Shown here: one piece after another, positions 54,489 to 64,000 of the stretch
How positions within the stretch are numbered: the first letter of the stretch is position 1
Layout: every line of letters begins with the position of its first letter
Assembly: GCA_001466705.2 (NCBI GenBank)
Contig: LATX02000228.1
Span: forward strand, 124,001 to 188,000
Direction: 5' to 3'
Source of the DNA: Moniliophthora roreri
Taxonomy: Eukaryota; Basidiomycota; Agaricomycetes; Agaricales; Marasmiaceae
Length of the DNA: 64,000 bases
Position numbers and translations under genes: made by a program
The notes under the pieces: model-generated
What the model was told of the DNA's origin: nothing
Databases searched by the model: none
What the model saw: only the letters and a program-made list of their open reading frames with translations

Positions 54489-56657
54489 ATGGCCTTTCTG
54501 CAAGGATCGCCCGCCACCATTAGTGGTGGCAGATTCACCTCTGTCCAAGGATCTCAGCACAACACTCATATTCATGGAGACTTGTTGCAAGTCATTCATC
54601 AACAGGATAGGGAGCTGACAGTATGGGATGATGTGCGTCTGTCTTGTATCCTATCAGCCATTTGTTAATGATGGGTTCAAATTCTCTAGTATCAATGCAT
54701 TCGAACTGGTGATATCAATGTTATGCGAGCTATTGGGATCACAAACGTCAGCAGATGGTATGATAGCAGGTGGCGAACAGTGGTTGCTCGACGTATCATC
54801 AACCTAGCTCAAATTGGAGACAGCGAGAAGAAGTTCTTACATGTCACATATGATGGTCCTGATGCATTCAAGGTCTGCAACATCTTCCACCCCACATCGT
54901 GTCTAAAACTCTGTTATGCTACAGGCATTCAGACTTGATTTTGAGAAATTTTCAAGTGTCAGGTATGCTGATGCATCCTTTGTTTAGGCTTATGAGTGTC
55001 TAAATTTGCCATTAGAAGGTCTGATTTCATCCAGCTCTTTGGCTACAATAGTCGGCGTGGGTTACCTGCATTGATATTTCACAATGGTGCATCATGTTAG
55101 CCTCATCTGTTAAATCAGCCTCTATGAACACCTTTATGCAGAGCTTATTCCTTTATCCCATGTCATTGTGGTGAATGATCAGATTTCCCCAGTTCTCTGG
55201 ATGTATTTCAAATATCAGGTATGTCGATTCATTGTGATGTCTCTGACTTTCACTAAACTGCTTCTATCTAAAGTTTAGCATCTTGCAAATAGCAGATGCT
55301 GATCTTGTATGCTTCCTTTCACTCAAGCTTCTGTGCTGTACTGACAAAGAATGGATACAGGATATCAGTGAGCTGTGGATTGATGCAGGGACAGGAACCT
55401 TACAGAGAGGACCATATCTTGAAGCCTCAACCAAATGGTATTGGCTCCTTGGCAACTTCCCACTAGTTCCAGCACTTGAAGGCAATTTCACCCCAGTCTC
55501 TATTCAGACATACAATGAATCTAGCACTGTGTTTCAATACCTCATCACAAAGGTTTCTACTAGTCTTATTCTCAGAGGTATCAGCAGGTCTCCCACAGCA
55601 GTTCTAGAAGGCCCATTGACCAACAAAGAGGTTATATACATAATAACATCCCTTTCTGGCACTGTATACAACTGGCATCTTGGAGAGGTTATTGTCAGAT
55701 GGGTGGATGCCAGAGAAAGATGGTGGTATGAATTATCGCAAGTCTGGGAGCTACCTGATGCTGTGGCAGAAAGCAGAGTCATTATGGAAGATGGCTCAGT
55801 ACGGTGTGTGTAACATGGTGATCTTATTTGAAGTGCTCTGATGGAACAGATAGATTTACTGTTTTGCCAATGGACATCCAAGATCTGTCAGAAATCCAAT
55901 TGGGATATGTTGTGCATTCTTCTGAGGAACAGGATGTCTTGACATCATCATGGCTTGCTCAGGCACACAGTATATTCAATCAACTGGGAATTCATGAGGA
56001 TGAATGGGAGGATTATTGTAAGTTGTAGGATGTTTTTCTGGTTATGGCTTGGTCTCATGGTGTATAACAGGCATGTATAATTGCCTCTGGCTCCATCTAC
56101 AATGCCATAAAGAAGACTCCAATACTACAACACTTTTGTCCCCAGCATACCTCTTTATACGACCATTCCCCGGTCCTTCTGACTGTGAAACAGTCTTGCA
56201 ATCCTGGGTAGAAAGCAGCAAGTATTTTTGGTCATTTGATGCCTCTGGGAAGGAAGAGATTTCAATGGAAACACAAGTCTCCTTGGGACTTCCATCATTC
56301 ACACCTGGTTATTTATGTCTTCATGAACTCTGGAAACCTAGCACCTATGAGGTTGTCAGAGAGCTTCACCATTGCCATGGCTACGATCCCAGGACAAGAG
56401 ACCTAGCTCATGCACTTGGTTATCCTGTGCTGGAGATTGTAGAAGATGGCAAGCGGTTCCAAGATTTGGAGAATTCAGAGGTCTCATCAAGTTCAGATAT
56501 TTTGGAATACTCTGATGATAGTAATGGTAATGAACCTCCATATTATGTTTCTTGATTCATTCTGATAAGTATATCTCTTGCAGATGAGTATATATCCTCA
56601 GACTCTGAAAAAGAGACAATTTTATACCCACGTACACATTCAGCAGTGGTAACATAG
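54489..56657 (+). CDS. Agaric family protein of unknown role, CpG-depleted gene
   Basis: Start MAFLQGSPATISGGRFTSVQ, then GSQHNTHIHGDLLQVIHQQD. Exons then join as IRTGDINVMRAI, VARRIINLAQIGDSEKKFLH, RSDFIQLFGYNSRRGLPALI, FHNALIPLSHVI, ELWIDAGTGTLQRGPYLEAS, WYWLLGNFPLVPALEG and WLAQAHSIFNQLGIHEDEWE. The order (Gly-rich 'isGGrF' head, 'IRTGDI', 'GLPALIFHnALIPL', 'LWID-TG-L--GP') matches a large expanded family in Agaricomycetes with no established function; I recall it but cannot name it. The last exon gives DEYISSDSEKETILYP and a stop at 56655-56657. Base texture is unlike its neighbours: CpG is nearly absent from 55081 to 56640. Several middle exon borders are approximate. Confidence 0.72.
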
Positions 56658-56674
56658 AATACTCTATACTTTGT

Positions 56675-57320
56675 GGGACATATTTAAATATACTTTGAGC
56701 CATCTAGTGCTGGGTATCGTATTGATTGGTTTGATACAATACCTGTATGATACCTGTATGATACGTTCCATACAAGGACCGCCCAAGAGTTCCGGTATCA
56801 AACGGTATCGAACCCATTTTTTCCCATCAATATCATCAGCCAGTCGGAAAAAATTCACCTTCGAATCAGAATCCGGCTCCCGACGTTTGCCCGACACTCA
56901 ATCAGACGTGCTAGTTGCACCTGTCATTATGGCGAGTCTCACGCAAGAGGGCTACGCTGAGCTATGTGCGGCTGCCAACAATTTCTTGACGCAGGAAAAC
57001 TTTGGTCCTATTGAAGCTGAAAAGGTTATGGAAAGGGTATTTGGGCCGTACAATTCCAATGGTAGAAGGGAGGAAAAAATCCCAGATGCTACTAAAAAAT
57101 GGACTGAGGAGTCCTATAGCACTGATAAATTTACTCTCTAATATGTTTCATACAGTTTTATACCAGCCTTTAGTACGTGTTTGATATGTATAATACCGTA
57201 TCGAATCAAAATTTTTCGCCACCTGTGACGGGCGCTTAAACGGTCCTCAAACTGCGGAGCAGTTCGGTACAATATATACCGGACCAATACCCAGCACTAG
57301 AGCCATCCAAGATATGTCCC
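56675..57320. mobile_element. Short transposon-like element with inverted ends
   Basis: Both ends start GGGACATAT (56675-56683; reverse complement at 57312-57320) and share CTAGTGCTGGGTAT (56704-56717; reverse complement at 57287-57300) after a spacer that differs by nine bases. The interior holds degenerate repeats of the type GATACCTGTAT and GGTATCG, partly inverted between the two sides. It is about 650 bp. No transposase is encoded; the inner open frame (MASLTQEGYAELCAAANNFL to 57141) has no recognised domain. Target-site duplication is not evident. It lies 17 bases after the stop of the CpG-depleted gene and about 340 bases before the F-box/WD40 gene. Confidence 0.6.
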
Positions 57321-57658
57321 TTCCTTGGGTGACGTTGTATGATTCCATGTGAAAGGTGCAAGAACACAAAGTAAGGATGGGCCTCGGTCGCATCCGCATT
57401 TTATGCTCCTTATGGAGCTGTGGCAGCCTTTTCTGGCTTCCTCTTGTCAAGGCTCAGCCGTTATCCTCAATCTTTACGATACATCTCGCTGAATCCCTAC
57501 CATCATACCACACGAAGGAATTTTAATTTTCGCGCCGCTCTCGAAAACCGCCTCGTCAGTAGCACGCCAACGGGTGAGGAGCGGGTCGTGCGAAATTTCT
57601 GACAGGGGCCAAAAATGGTCCCTTGCTTATCGACGTATCGATTATCTGTGAAGATTCA

Positions 57659-60008
57659 ATGCACGACAATGACTCCAACGTACCTACGTTGTTTATTCCG
57701 GTCGAATCGCCACCAACGCCAGTGCCTTCGCCCTCATCATCATCCCGCTCCCTCGCCGGCACCGTAAATCAACAAGCTCGCTTATCCATTATCGACACCT
57801 TTTTATCCCTGTGTACACCCTCGGAACTGCATTACATCTCCGCATCGATTTCAGCACTACTCAAACGAGATTTTGTGCGCGATTTACCGGTGGAATTGAG
57901 CTTACGAATCCTAGAATTCGTAGGACAAGACGACCCAAGAGCATTATGTCGGGCAGCGGCCGTTTCAAAATATTGGAACGATCTGGTTATGGGCGAATTG
58001 GGCGAGCCGATTTGGAGGTCCATGTGTTTTGATTGTGGATGGGGATTGGTCGGAGCGCTAGGTTTTGAAGGGTTGAACAAGATGAAACGGAAGAACAAAG
58101 GGAAGGAACCGCTGAAAGAACTGGAACCATATGCCAATTTACCCATGGACCCGGCGTTGGAATGGTTAGCAAATCGGAAACGGAGGTCGACCTTGCCCGA
58201 AGTCGAACCAGAAGACACAAGGAGTATGCTATGGAGAGAAAGGTTCAAATATTTCTATGGTATCAGTACGTGTATTATTTCTATGCTAAATACGGGCGGG
58301 ACGTTGAAGTTTATCAACCAAGGACAAAACTATATCTCGCGAAATGGTGCAAAATTACTTCGAAGTCATCGAGTGTCGGCCAGTTCTGCAGAGTCTGGCG
58401 CGCTAGAATTGGTCGTCACATCTTTAGCCCTCAATGACGATTGGGTCGTAGTAGGGCTTTCGAACGCAAGAATACACATCTTCAGTGCAAAAACCGGAGT
58501 ACTATCGCGGACATTGGTCGGACATACCAGTGGGGTGTGGGGTGTAGGGTTGATATCCGCGGGGGGATTATTGTTCGAGGAACAGAAGACACCATCGTCT
58601 GGAGGATCATCACCGCCTTCGTCACCCCAACCTTCACCGAAATCCAGGCATAGCGAACACGTGCATAAAGGAGACGTTGACCCAGAGCGACGTTCTAGTT
58701 TCAACGGCTCCCAATATGTCCCGCTGTCGATGCAAGTCGCGCTCGGACTCAATGAAGATGGCGAAGAGTTAGAAGAGCCTGAGACGCCTACCGAAATAGA
58801 TACCTCTTGGCTGCCAAGTGACCCAACGAACGCTTCTCAAGGTTGGGGTCAGCCAAACGCGCTCGTCGTCAGTGGAGGCTGCGACAAGACCGCAAAAGTC
58901 TGGGACGTTCTTAGTGGATACTGCATCCACACCCTAAACGCTCACACATCAACTATCCGCTCCTTACGCGTACTTCACCATGCTCCCATCGCCGTAACGG
59001 GCTCACGCGATAACAACATCTGCGTTTGGAATATCCAGAAAGGAGTCCATATCAACACGTTGTCGGGACATGAAGATTCTGTTAGAACTTTAGACGTGCT
59101 TAGTCGGCGAACAGGGAGGAAAGACGATAATTGGGAAGGCATCGTCGTTAGCGGGAGCTACGATTCCACAGTCCGAGTATGGTCTCTTCCATCTGGCGAA
59201 TGTACGCAAGTGCTCCGAGGGCACTTTTCGCAGGTGTACTGTGTCGCGATAATGGCCGAAAAGGACTGGATATCCGACTCGGAAAGGATCAAGGTGATAT
59301 CAGGCGCGTTGGATACGGCTGTTAGGGTCTGGGATGCGACTACTGGGTAACCTTTCTTCCTTCGTCTCTATTGGATGCACTCGCAGACTAAAATGCATTC
59401 ACAGAGAATGTTTGGCTCTGCTACAAGGCCATTCGTCGTTGGTATGCCAATTGCAAGTTGTACCGCCGCTGAAGACTTCGGGAGGTGAAGAGGAGGCTAT
59501 CCTTGTTTCTGGACGTCTCTTTTCCTACCTCCTTCGTTATACACTGACATAAATGACAGGCCTCTTCGACGGGAATGGTAATTCTCTATTCCCTTTTGAC
59601 GTACCTTCCTCTGCCAAACATGAAGATATTTGCTCATGAAGGAAGCGTGGTGAGTGTTCAGGTGGATCAATGGAGAAGGCAAGTTGAACTTGGATTCTTT
59701 TTACACCGAAAGGTCATTGAAGTCGATATCACAGGTGGATGGTCACGGCGGGGGGCGACGGCCGTGTCCTCGTATGGAATCTGAAGGACGGAACAAGCAA
59801 AGAATTTGGTGGCAGAAGTAGGCGTAATAGCGGGCAAGACGGTTCGGAACCTTTGATGTCTACGGGTAGGAGAAAAGAACACAATAACAATAGAGCGGAC
59901 TGTGTCTGGAAAGTGGCCTTCTCGAAAGGAGGCGAGGTGTTTGCGCTCACGATGAAGAAGAACCGCAAGGCCGTGATGGAGATTTGGGATATGCAGGGGG
60001 AGACTTGA
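57659..60008 (+). CDS. F-box/WD40 repeat protein (SCF substrate receptor)
   Basis: The start is either 57659 (MHDNDSNVPTLF) or the in-frame Met at 57623. F-box: FVRDLPVELSLRILEFVGQD, then ALCRAAAVSKYWNDLVMGEL (~residues 85-130). The link helix includes MLWRERFKYFYGI. WD40 repeats begin at about residue 265 (ALNDDWVVVGLSNARIHIFS) and are interrupted by a Ser/Pro and acidic insertion of about 120 residues. They then continue with LVVSGGCDKTAKVWDVLSGY, PIAVTGSRDNNICVWNIQKG, GIVVSGSYDSTVRVWSLPSG and KVISGALDTAVRVWDATTG. After an intron come CLALLQGHSSLVCQLQVVPP, a segment with MKIFAHEGSVVSVQVD, and MVTAGGDGRVLVWNLKDG. The gene ends MEIWDMQGET. It resembles Met30/Fbxw-type receptors; the substrate is unknown. 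Splice sites near 59510-59580 are uncertain. Confidence 0.85.
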
Positions 60009-60299
60009 ATCAGGATCATGGCCTGGGCTATTTGTACTCTTGGCCGAAAGCTTGGTTTCCAGTAATGTACTCCACATCTTCATGGACCTTCAATTTTGTT
60101 CATTAATCTTGTTTCGGTCATTGGGTCCTATTCTACAGTATCTGTATGTCAAGCTGTGGAATCTACGCTCTTCATCTGCCACTAACTTGAAGTTTGTATA
60201 TTGAGATCTTCCCATTCAATCTGCATCATGCAATGGCGATATGAATGAACTCCCGCAAGAGATATACCTTCTGCTCTGGAATAGGGGGCTGGGACATCT
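60009..60299. other. Intergenic, 3' region of the F-box/WD40 gene
   Basis: Contains the 3' UTR and runs into the promoter of the damaged secreted-protein gene. No gene seen. Confidence 0.5.
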
Positions 60300-61030
60300 G
60301 GATTGCGTCTTGAGCGGCGAAAAGGTATAAAAGACGTTCTTCGAAACGTACAATTCTCAGAAACCAGCCTATCCATTCTCCCGCGCTCCTCATTACAAGC
60401 TACGTCTACAACGCCTTCCATTTTCACCGTCACCATCACCGCTCCTCTTGTTCTGTCCGCCACTGTTTCGGCCTTACCGGCCGCCACCCGTCCCACGAAC
60501 GGACCCAACTTTTCAGGGGAATCCAGCTTTTATGACAGTTCAAGATGGCAATCCGACCATTTTCCTCCGCGATAATGGGGCACGGCAATTTGCCTTTGTT
60601 CAACAAAATGGACAGGTCCCGCTTCTTTTGTATTCAAGTGAGATTCTCACTTCATTTGGATGCAATGCAATGCTCGAGTATAGCGATTCAGGGATGCAAA
60701 TTCGACCGCTGGAAACGGTCAGGGACTTGCCGTCAATAATACAGATGTCACTTTCCAGGATCTTCCCAACGGGAATGCTCCAGCGTGAGTCATTTTTCAT
60801 CAGTTTCAGTTCTTGTCTCATCGCTGACCCTGTTCGCGTACACAGAAAACAACACTGGAAACTCGCCTGTGGAGATTGCATCCTCGGTTCCGTTGCAGCA
60901 GTTGTACCATTAAACCACAGGGTGCCACGGATCAATGCTTGACGTTGGTGACACCGAGCAAGCTCGCTGTGAAAAAGTGTGATACTACAGATCCAACGAT
61001 TAAGGTGCAGACTTGGAACATTGTAGTATA
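60300..61030 (+). pseudogene. Damaged small secreted protein gene
   Basis: Related to the gene at 49725-50343. The signal peptide is readable as PSIFTVTITAPLVLSATVSA, but the expected start codon is ACG (60411-60413) where the sister gene has ATG followed by the same Pro-Ser-Ile. A GTATAAAAG TATA-like box at 60325-60333 sits at the right distance for a start near 60411 and lies downstream of the only upstream in-frame ATG (60303). Later segments are AFMTVQDGNPTIFLRDNGAR, QFAFVQQNGQVPLLL, GNGQGLAVNNTDVTFQDLPN, KLACGDC and DQCLTLVTPSKLAVKKCD. They lie in different frames that the available splice sites do not reconcile. Probably a recent pseudogene; an unusual intron pattern is the alternative. 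Confidence 0.6.
60325..60333 (+). promoter_or_regulatory. TATA-like box of the damaged secreted protein gene
   Basis: GTATAAAAG about 80 bases before the ACG at 60411. Its place supports translation originally starting at 60411 and not at the upstream ATG at 60303. Confidence 0.5.
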
Positions 61031-61271
61031 GGGTATAGCAGCTAGACAAATATGAACGATTGCTTTTTGTGACTTCTTTCATCTTTGGTTTGATAAAAAA
61101 ACTGGATATATTATATAAACCTTCTCAAATACATGTTTTTTTCTTTTTACTTATGAAACCTGTAGTGAAAACGACCGACGAAATAGTAAATATAAGAATA
61201 AGGAGTGTGCTATCAGAACGAATGATATCTATGGTGAAACCACCAGGCTCCGACTCCCGGCCTCTACAGGG

Positions 61272-63102
61272 TCATCGATAGGTATCCACAGAATTCACAG
61301 GATACTTTTTATCCATGACACCCTCTTCCGGATCCTTTTGATCCGTGACGGTATCCTTCGTCACAGTGACCATGTTTACTGCTGTGTTCTCGCGTGAATC
61401 CATCCGGATTGCGAGTGCATTGCTCTTTATGATTTCGAAGGAATGAGCTATGAGCTATTTAGCAAGAAAGGGAATGTAATAAAACCCACCTCAGTGTCCA
61501 TATCGATCGCGCCGCCAGCAGCTCGCTTCATACTTCGCCGAGAATTGAGGGTGTCAAGCATTGTCTATGAAGTCGCAACGTGAGCTGTATAGGACGATAC
61601 AACAGATCAAAGACCTACATTCGTATATATTCTCCCGATCGGGAACGCAAAGAACGCGTACCAATTCGTAGTCCTGTTTCAAGAGTCTATACTTGTCGTG
61701 AAAATAGTAACGAAAAGGATCTTACCTGAAAAACAAGAAAGAGAATAGATCCCCTAGTGCGAATACGGTAACGAAGAACCCTTGTCTCCATGTAAGTCAG
61801 ATGCTACACTTTCCACAAACGAACACTCACCAGTCTGAATAGCACCCCTGATCAATTTATTGATGATGTTGTCAGTGGCGCGGAAGCCAGTTCTCGAGCG
61901 CGACAACACCACGGTGAGGACCGCTGCAATGATACGGAGGGTACGGGTAAGGAAACGTAACGAGAATTAGGGTGGAGCTGTCGCACCAGTGATCATGATG
62001 TCTGCAGCAGTTTGAAAGGATAACCTGCCCAGAATTCAGCCAAGATGGACGCATTTTGTGCAGCTAAAGTATATTACCACACTGCAGGAAAATGTCTGCG
62101 TTCAGCCGAGTATAAAAAGACCTCAAAAAACAACTTACTGATCACGAAAGGTGCCAACGGTCCGAACTTTGCCACTCTGCTCGAAGTCAGTAGGGCGAAG
62201 TGAAGTGAAATACAAAAGAACGTACTCTTTGATAATTCCACTCTTGATCCCAGCCGTGATTCCGAAGGCGCATCCTATGACGCTCAAAAGGCCTATGAGC
62301 CCAGTGAGAACGGTGTTCTTTGTAAGAATTAGCACTCTACAACCCGAAAACATCGGTTCATTCTCAAGCATTAAGTCGAAGCATTCAGATTAGACATACC
62401 GATGGCACAGGAACACCTGTGCAATCAACGCTGCTACCGCTGTTGTCGCCGCCGTGAACGGGATAACCCAGCTGACAACTATAATGATAAAACCCGGTCA
62501 GGAAGAACAACAGCAGAGATATGCGAACTCAAACTCACACGCAAGGCTGGCGGGATTAGCATAGTTTGTGACACTAGACTCCAGTCAGCTGATGGCCTGT
62601 CAAGTCGATGAAATGGGAGACATACCACATTTCCCAGGCACCATAGATTTCCCTGAATTGCGATACAGTTGAATTGTCGAGTAGTATATGGGCGTGATAG
62701 TAGAACTCACACGACGCTATGAAGAAGGTCGACAAAGAAGAGGACTGTAACGACCGATCTGGATCAAGTCAGTGACATTGATCAAGAAAAGGCAGATGGA
62801 CAACCAACTTTATCCACATCGGGTCGTTGAATTCTGCATTTTGTGAGCTCGGAGATGGTGGGAAGACCAAAATGCACGTACTGGTGTTTTTGTAAACCAG
62901 AAACTGGTAGCAAACCAAACCAAAGAGGAAGGTGTTCACTGTGGAGTATCAGCTCTGGAAGGGGCATGCTCGTTGAACTAGATAAATACCCACCAAAAAT
63001 ACCTAGAAGGTACATTCCTGTGATGGCCAGACATCCATGAATCACCTTGCCGTCAAGATCCAAGCAAAAGAACTTACCAACGACATTGTCAAAGTCGCCC
63101 AT
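61272..63102 (-). CDS. DUF6534-type multi-pass membrane protein
   Basis: Many small exons. The gene starts MGDFDNVVG. After an intron come GCLAITGMYLLGIFGGYLSS and, later, short exons encoding FNDPMW, a hydrophobic VVTVLFFVDLLHS-type helix, the AIYGAWEMW-like segment and VSWVIPFTAATTAVAALIAQ. Then follow VFLCHR, TVLTGLIGLLSVIGCAFGIT and the signature SRTGFRATDNIINKLIRGAI. The last part reads LDTLNSRRSMKRAAGGAIDM and a cytosolic tail (AVNMVTVTKDTVTDQKDPEE) ending DKKYPVNSVDTYR at 61272. The helix order and the RSRTGF-TDN-I-KLI signature are those of the DUF6534 family, which is very numerous in agarics and of unknown function. Exon borders are approximate. Confidence 0.78.
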
Positions 63103-63886
63103 CTTGCTTAACTTAGGTGGAGAGTGGGGGAGAACGAAGTGGTTACTTCAAGTACCATTTCCAAACCCTTTATAACGAGCCCGTCATTGAATACCAAAGG
63201 CAAACATATCAGTAAGTTTCACAAGGCAGCAGCAGCCCTGAAAACAACATACAGAGAGAATCATCTCAAAATTTACGATAAGGCGAACGGGCTCTCCCTG
63301 CAGATTCCAGACTTGAATGATGGAGACTTGGAAGGGTTTAGGAGGGTTGTGAAGGGGTTTGAATCAAGACATACATGGTCCAAACATAGTCTGTTGCATT
63401 GAGTCTTTCTCGTAACGCCGTCGAAGCCTGTATCAGAATTCGGACACATGAGAAAGGTTCTAGAGTGTTCATGGCATGCGTCGTGTACAGGCCGCGGTGC
63501 CTAGTAAGAAAGCTGTCAGGGTCAAAGCAGTGGCGTTTCTATGGGACTCCACTTGGCTGTTTCTCCTGACCTGGCAACAGCGTTAATTAAAATCAATTTT
63601 CCCGTCTCGTTTTGCTCCGTATATGGTACAGGACTCACTGAGCCCGCATTCATTGGACGGACTCACAGCTCAATGAGTTAGATATCCATAAAGTAGCATC
63701 GATGCCGAGCTACTGGTATGTTCAACCACCCTTCTTCTGAGCGGGACCGATTTCCATCGAAGCCAATCATGCGACGGAAGAGCCCGAATTTTGCCTTTGG
63801 GGACCAAGTACGTGAACGCGAGAACGCCGAGTCAATGAGCTGGGGAGCCGAACCAGAATCAATCATGCATACAGCAGTCTATTCGA
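63103..63886. other. Intergenic, upstream of the DUF6534-like gene
   Basis: 784 bp that must contain the promoter of the minus-strand membrane protein and the 3' UTR of the partial gene at the right edge. The plus-strand frame at 63124-63402 has no domain. Confidence 0.5.
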
Positions 63887-64000
63887 CTAATTCAATTTCA
63901 TGACAACACAAACACCACCAATATAGATCCCTGAAAACATCAAGGTTAGCATAGGGCTTGGGATGAAACAGTAATGACCAGTGACTCACCGAGAGTGTAA
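63887..64000 (-). CDS. 3' end of a gene cut by the window edge
   Basis: On the minus strand, an exon end ...TACACTCTCG with donor GTGAGT (63989-63984) joins after an intron with acceptor TTTTCAG to a terminal exon at 63930-63887. The join gives YTLGIYIGGVCVVMKLN and a stop. The short hydrophobic C-terminus suggests a membrane protein, but too little is present to name it. Confidence 0.4.

Overview
The window looks like a mushroom-forming basidiomycete (Agaricomycetes). Genes are split by many short introns of about 45-65 nt with GT-AG ends. The gene content fits: UPC2-like and other zinc-cluster proteins, F-box proteins with the agaric LPNELWSDIF-type motif, a DUF6534-type membrane protein, an agaric 'macrophage activating glycoprotein'-like wall protein, and an agaric protein family of unknown role (54.5-56.7 kb). 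No rRNA, tRNA or CRISPR array was seen.

Layout. 0-5.2 kb: a multi-pass membrane protein (-) and a zinc-cluster/coiled-coil protein (-). 5.6-14.3 kb: three tandem units of about 2.7 kb. Each unit carries an F-box gene (+), the 3' part of a SAM methyltransferase (-) and a relic of an unrecognised gene; the methyltransferase 5' half is present only at the right end and carries a probable frameshift. 15.7-19.2 kb: an 80-residue Cys-tailed protein and a 146-residue conserved protein that share a divergent promoter, then a Zn2Cys6 regulator. 20.6-33.6 kb: four copies of a gene encoding an N-terminal beta-grasp-like domain, a ubiquitin-like domain with an internal Gly-Gly, and a conserved C-terminal module. 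One copy is truncated by a deletion and one is frameshifted at its end. An inverted fourth F-box unit lies among them.

34.2-40.5 kb: the housekeeping gene MON2. 41-45.3 kb: a GPI-type wall glycoprotein and a single-pass Ser-rich membrane protein. 45.8-49.5 kb: an F-box-like protein and a kinase-like protein that lacks the catalytic Asp. 49.7-53.1 kb: a small secreted protein and a cytochrome P450. 54.5-56.7 kb: a gene almost devoid of CpG, followed at once by a transposon-like element with inverted ends. 57.6-61.0 kb: an F-box/WD40 protein and a decayed secreted-protein gene. 61.3-63.1 kb: a DUF6534-like membrane protein. A partial gene lies at the right edge.

The most notable part is 5.6-33.6 kb. 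Two expanding families connected to ubiquitin biology (F-box adaptors and ubiquitin-like fusion proteins) are interleaved, with copies at every stage from intact to relic. Conserved single-copy genes flank this accessory island. Function is inferred from domains only. Exon borders were placed by eye from splice signals, reading phase and comparison between copies.
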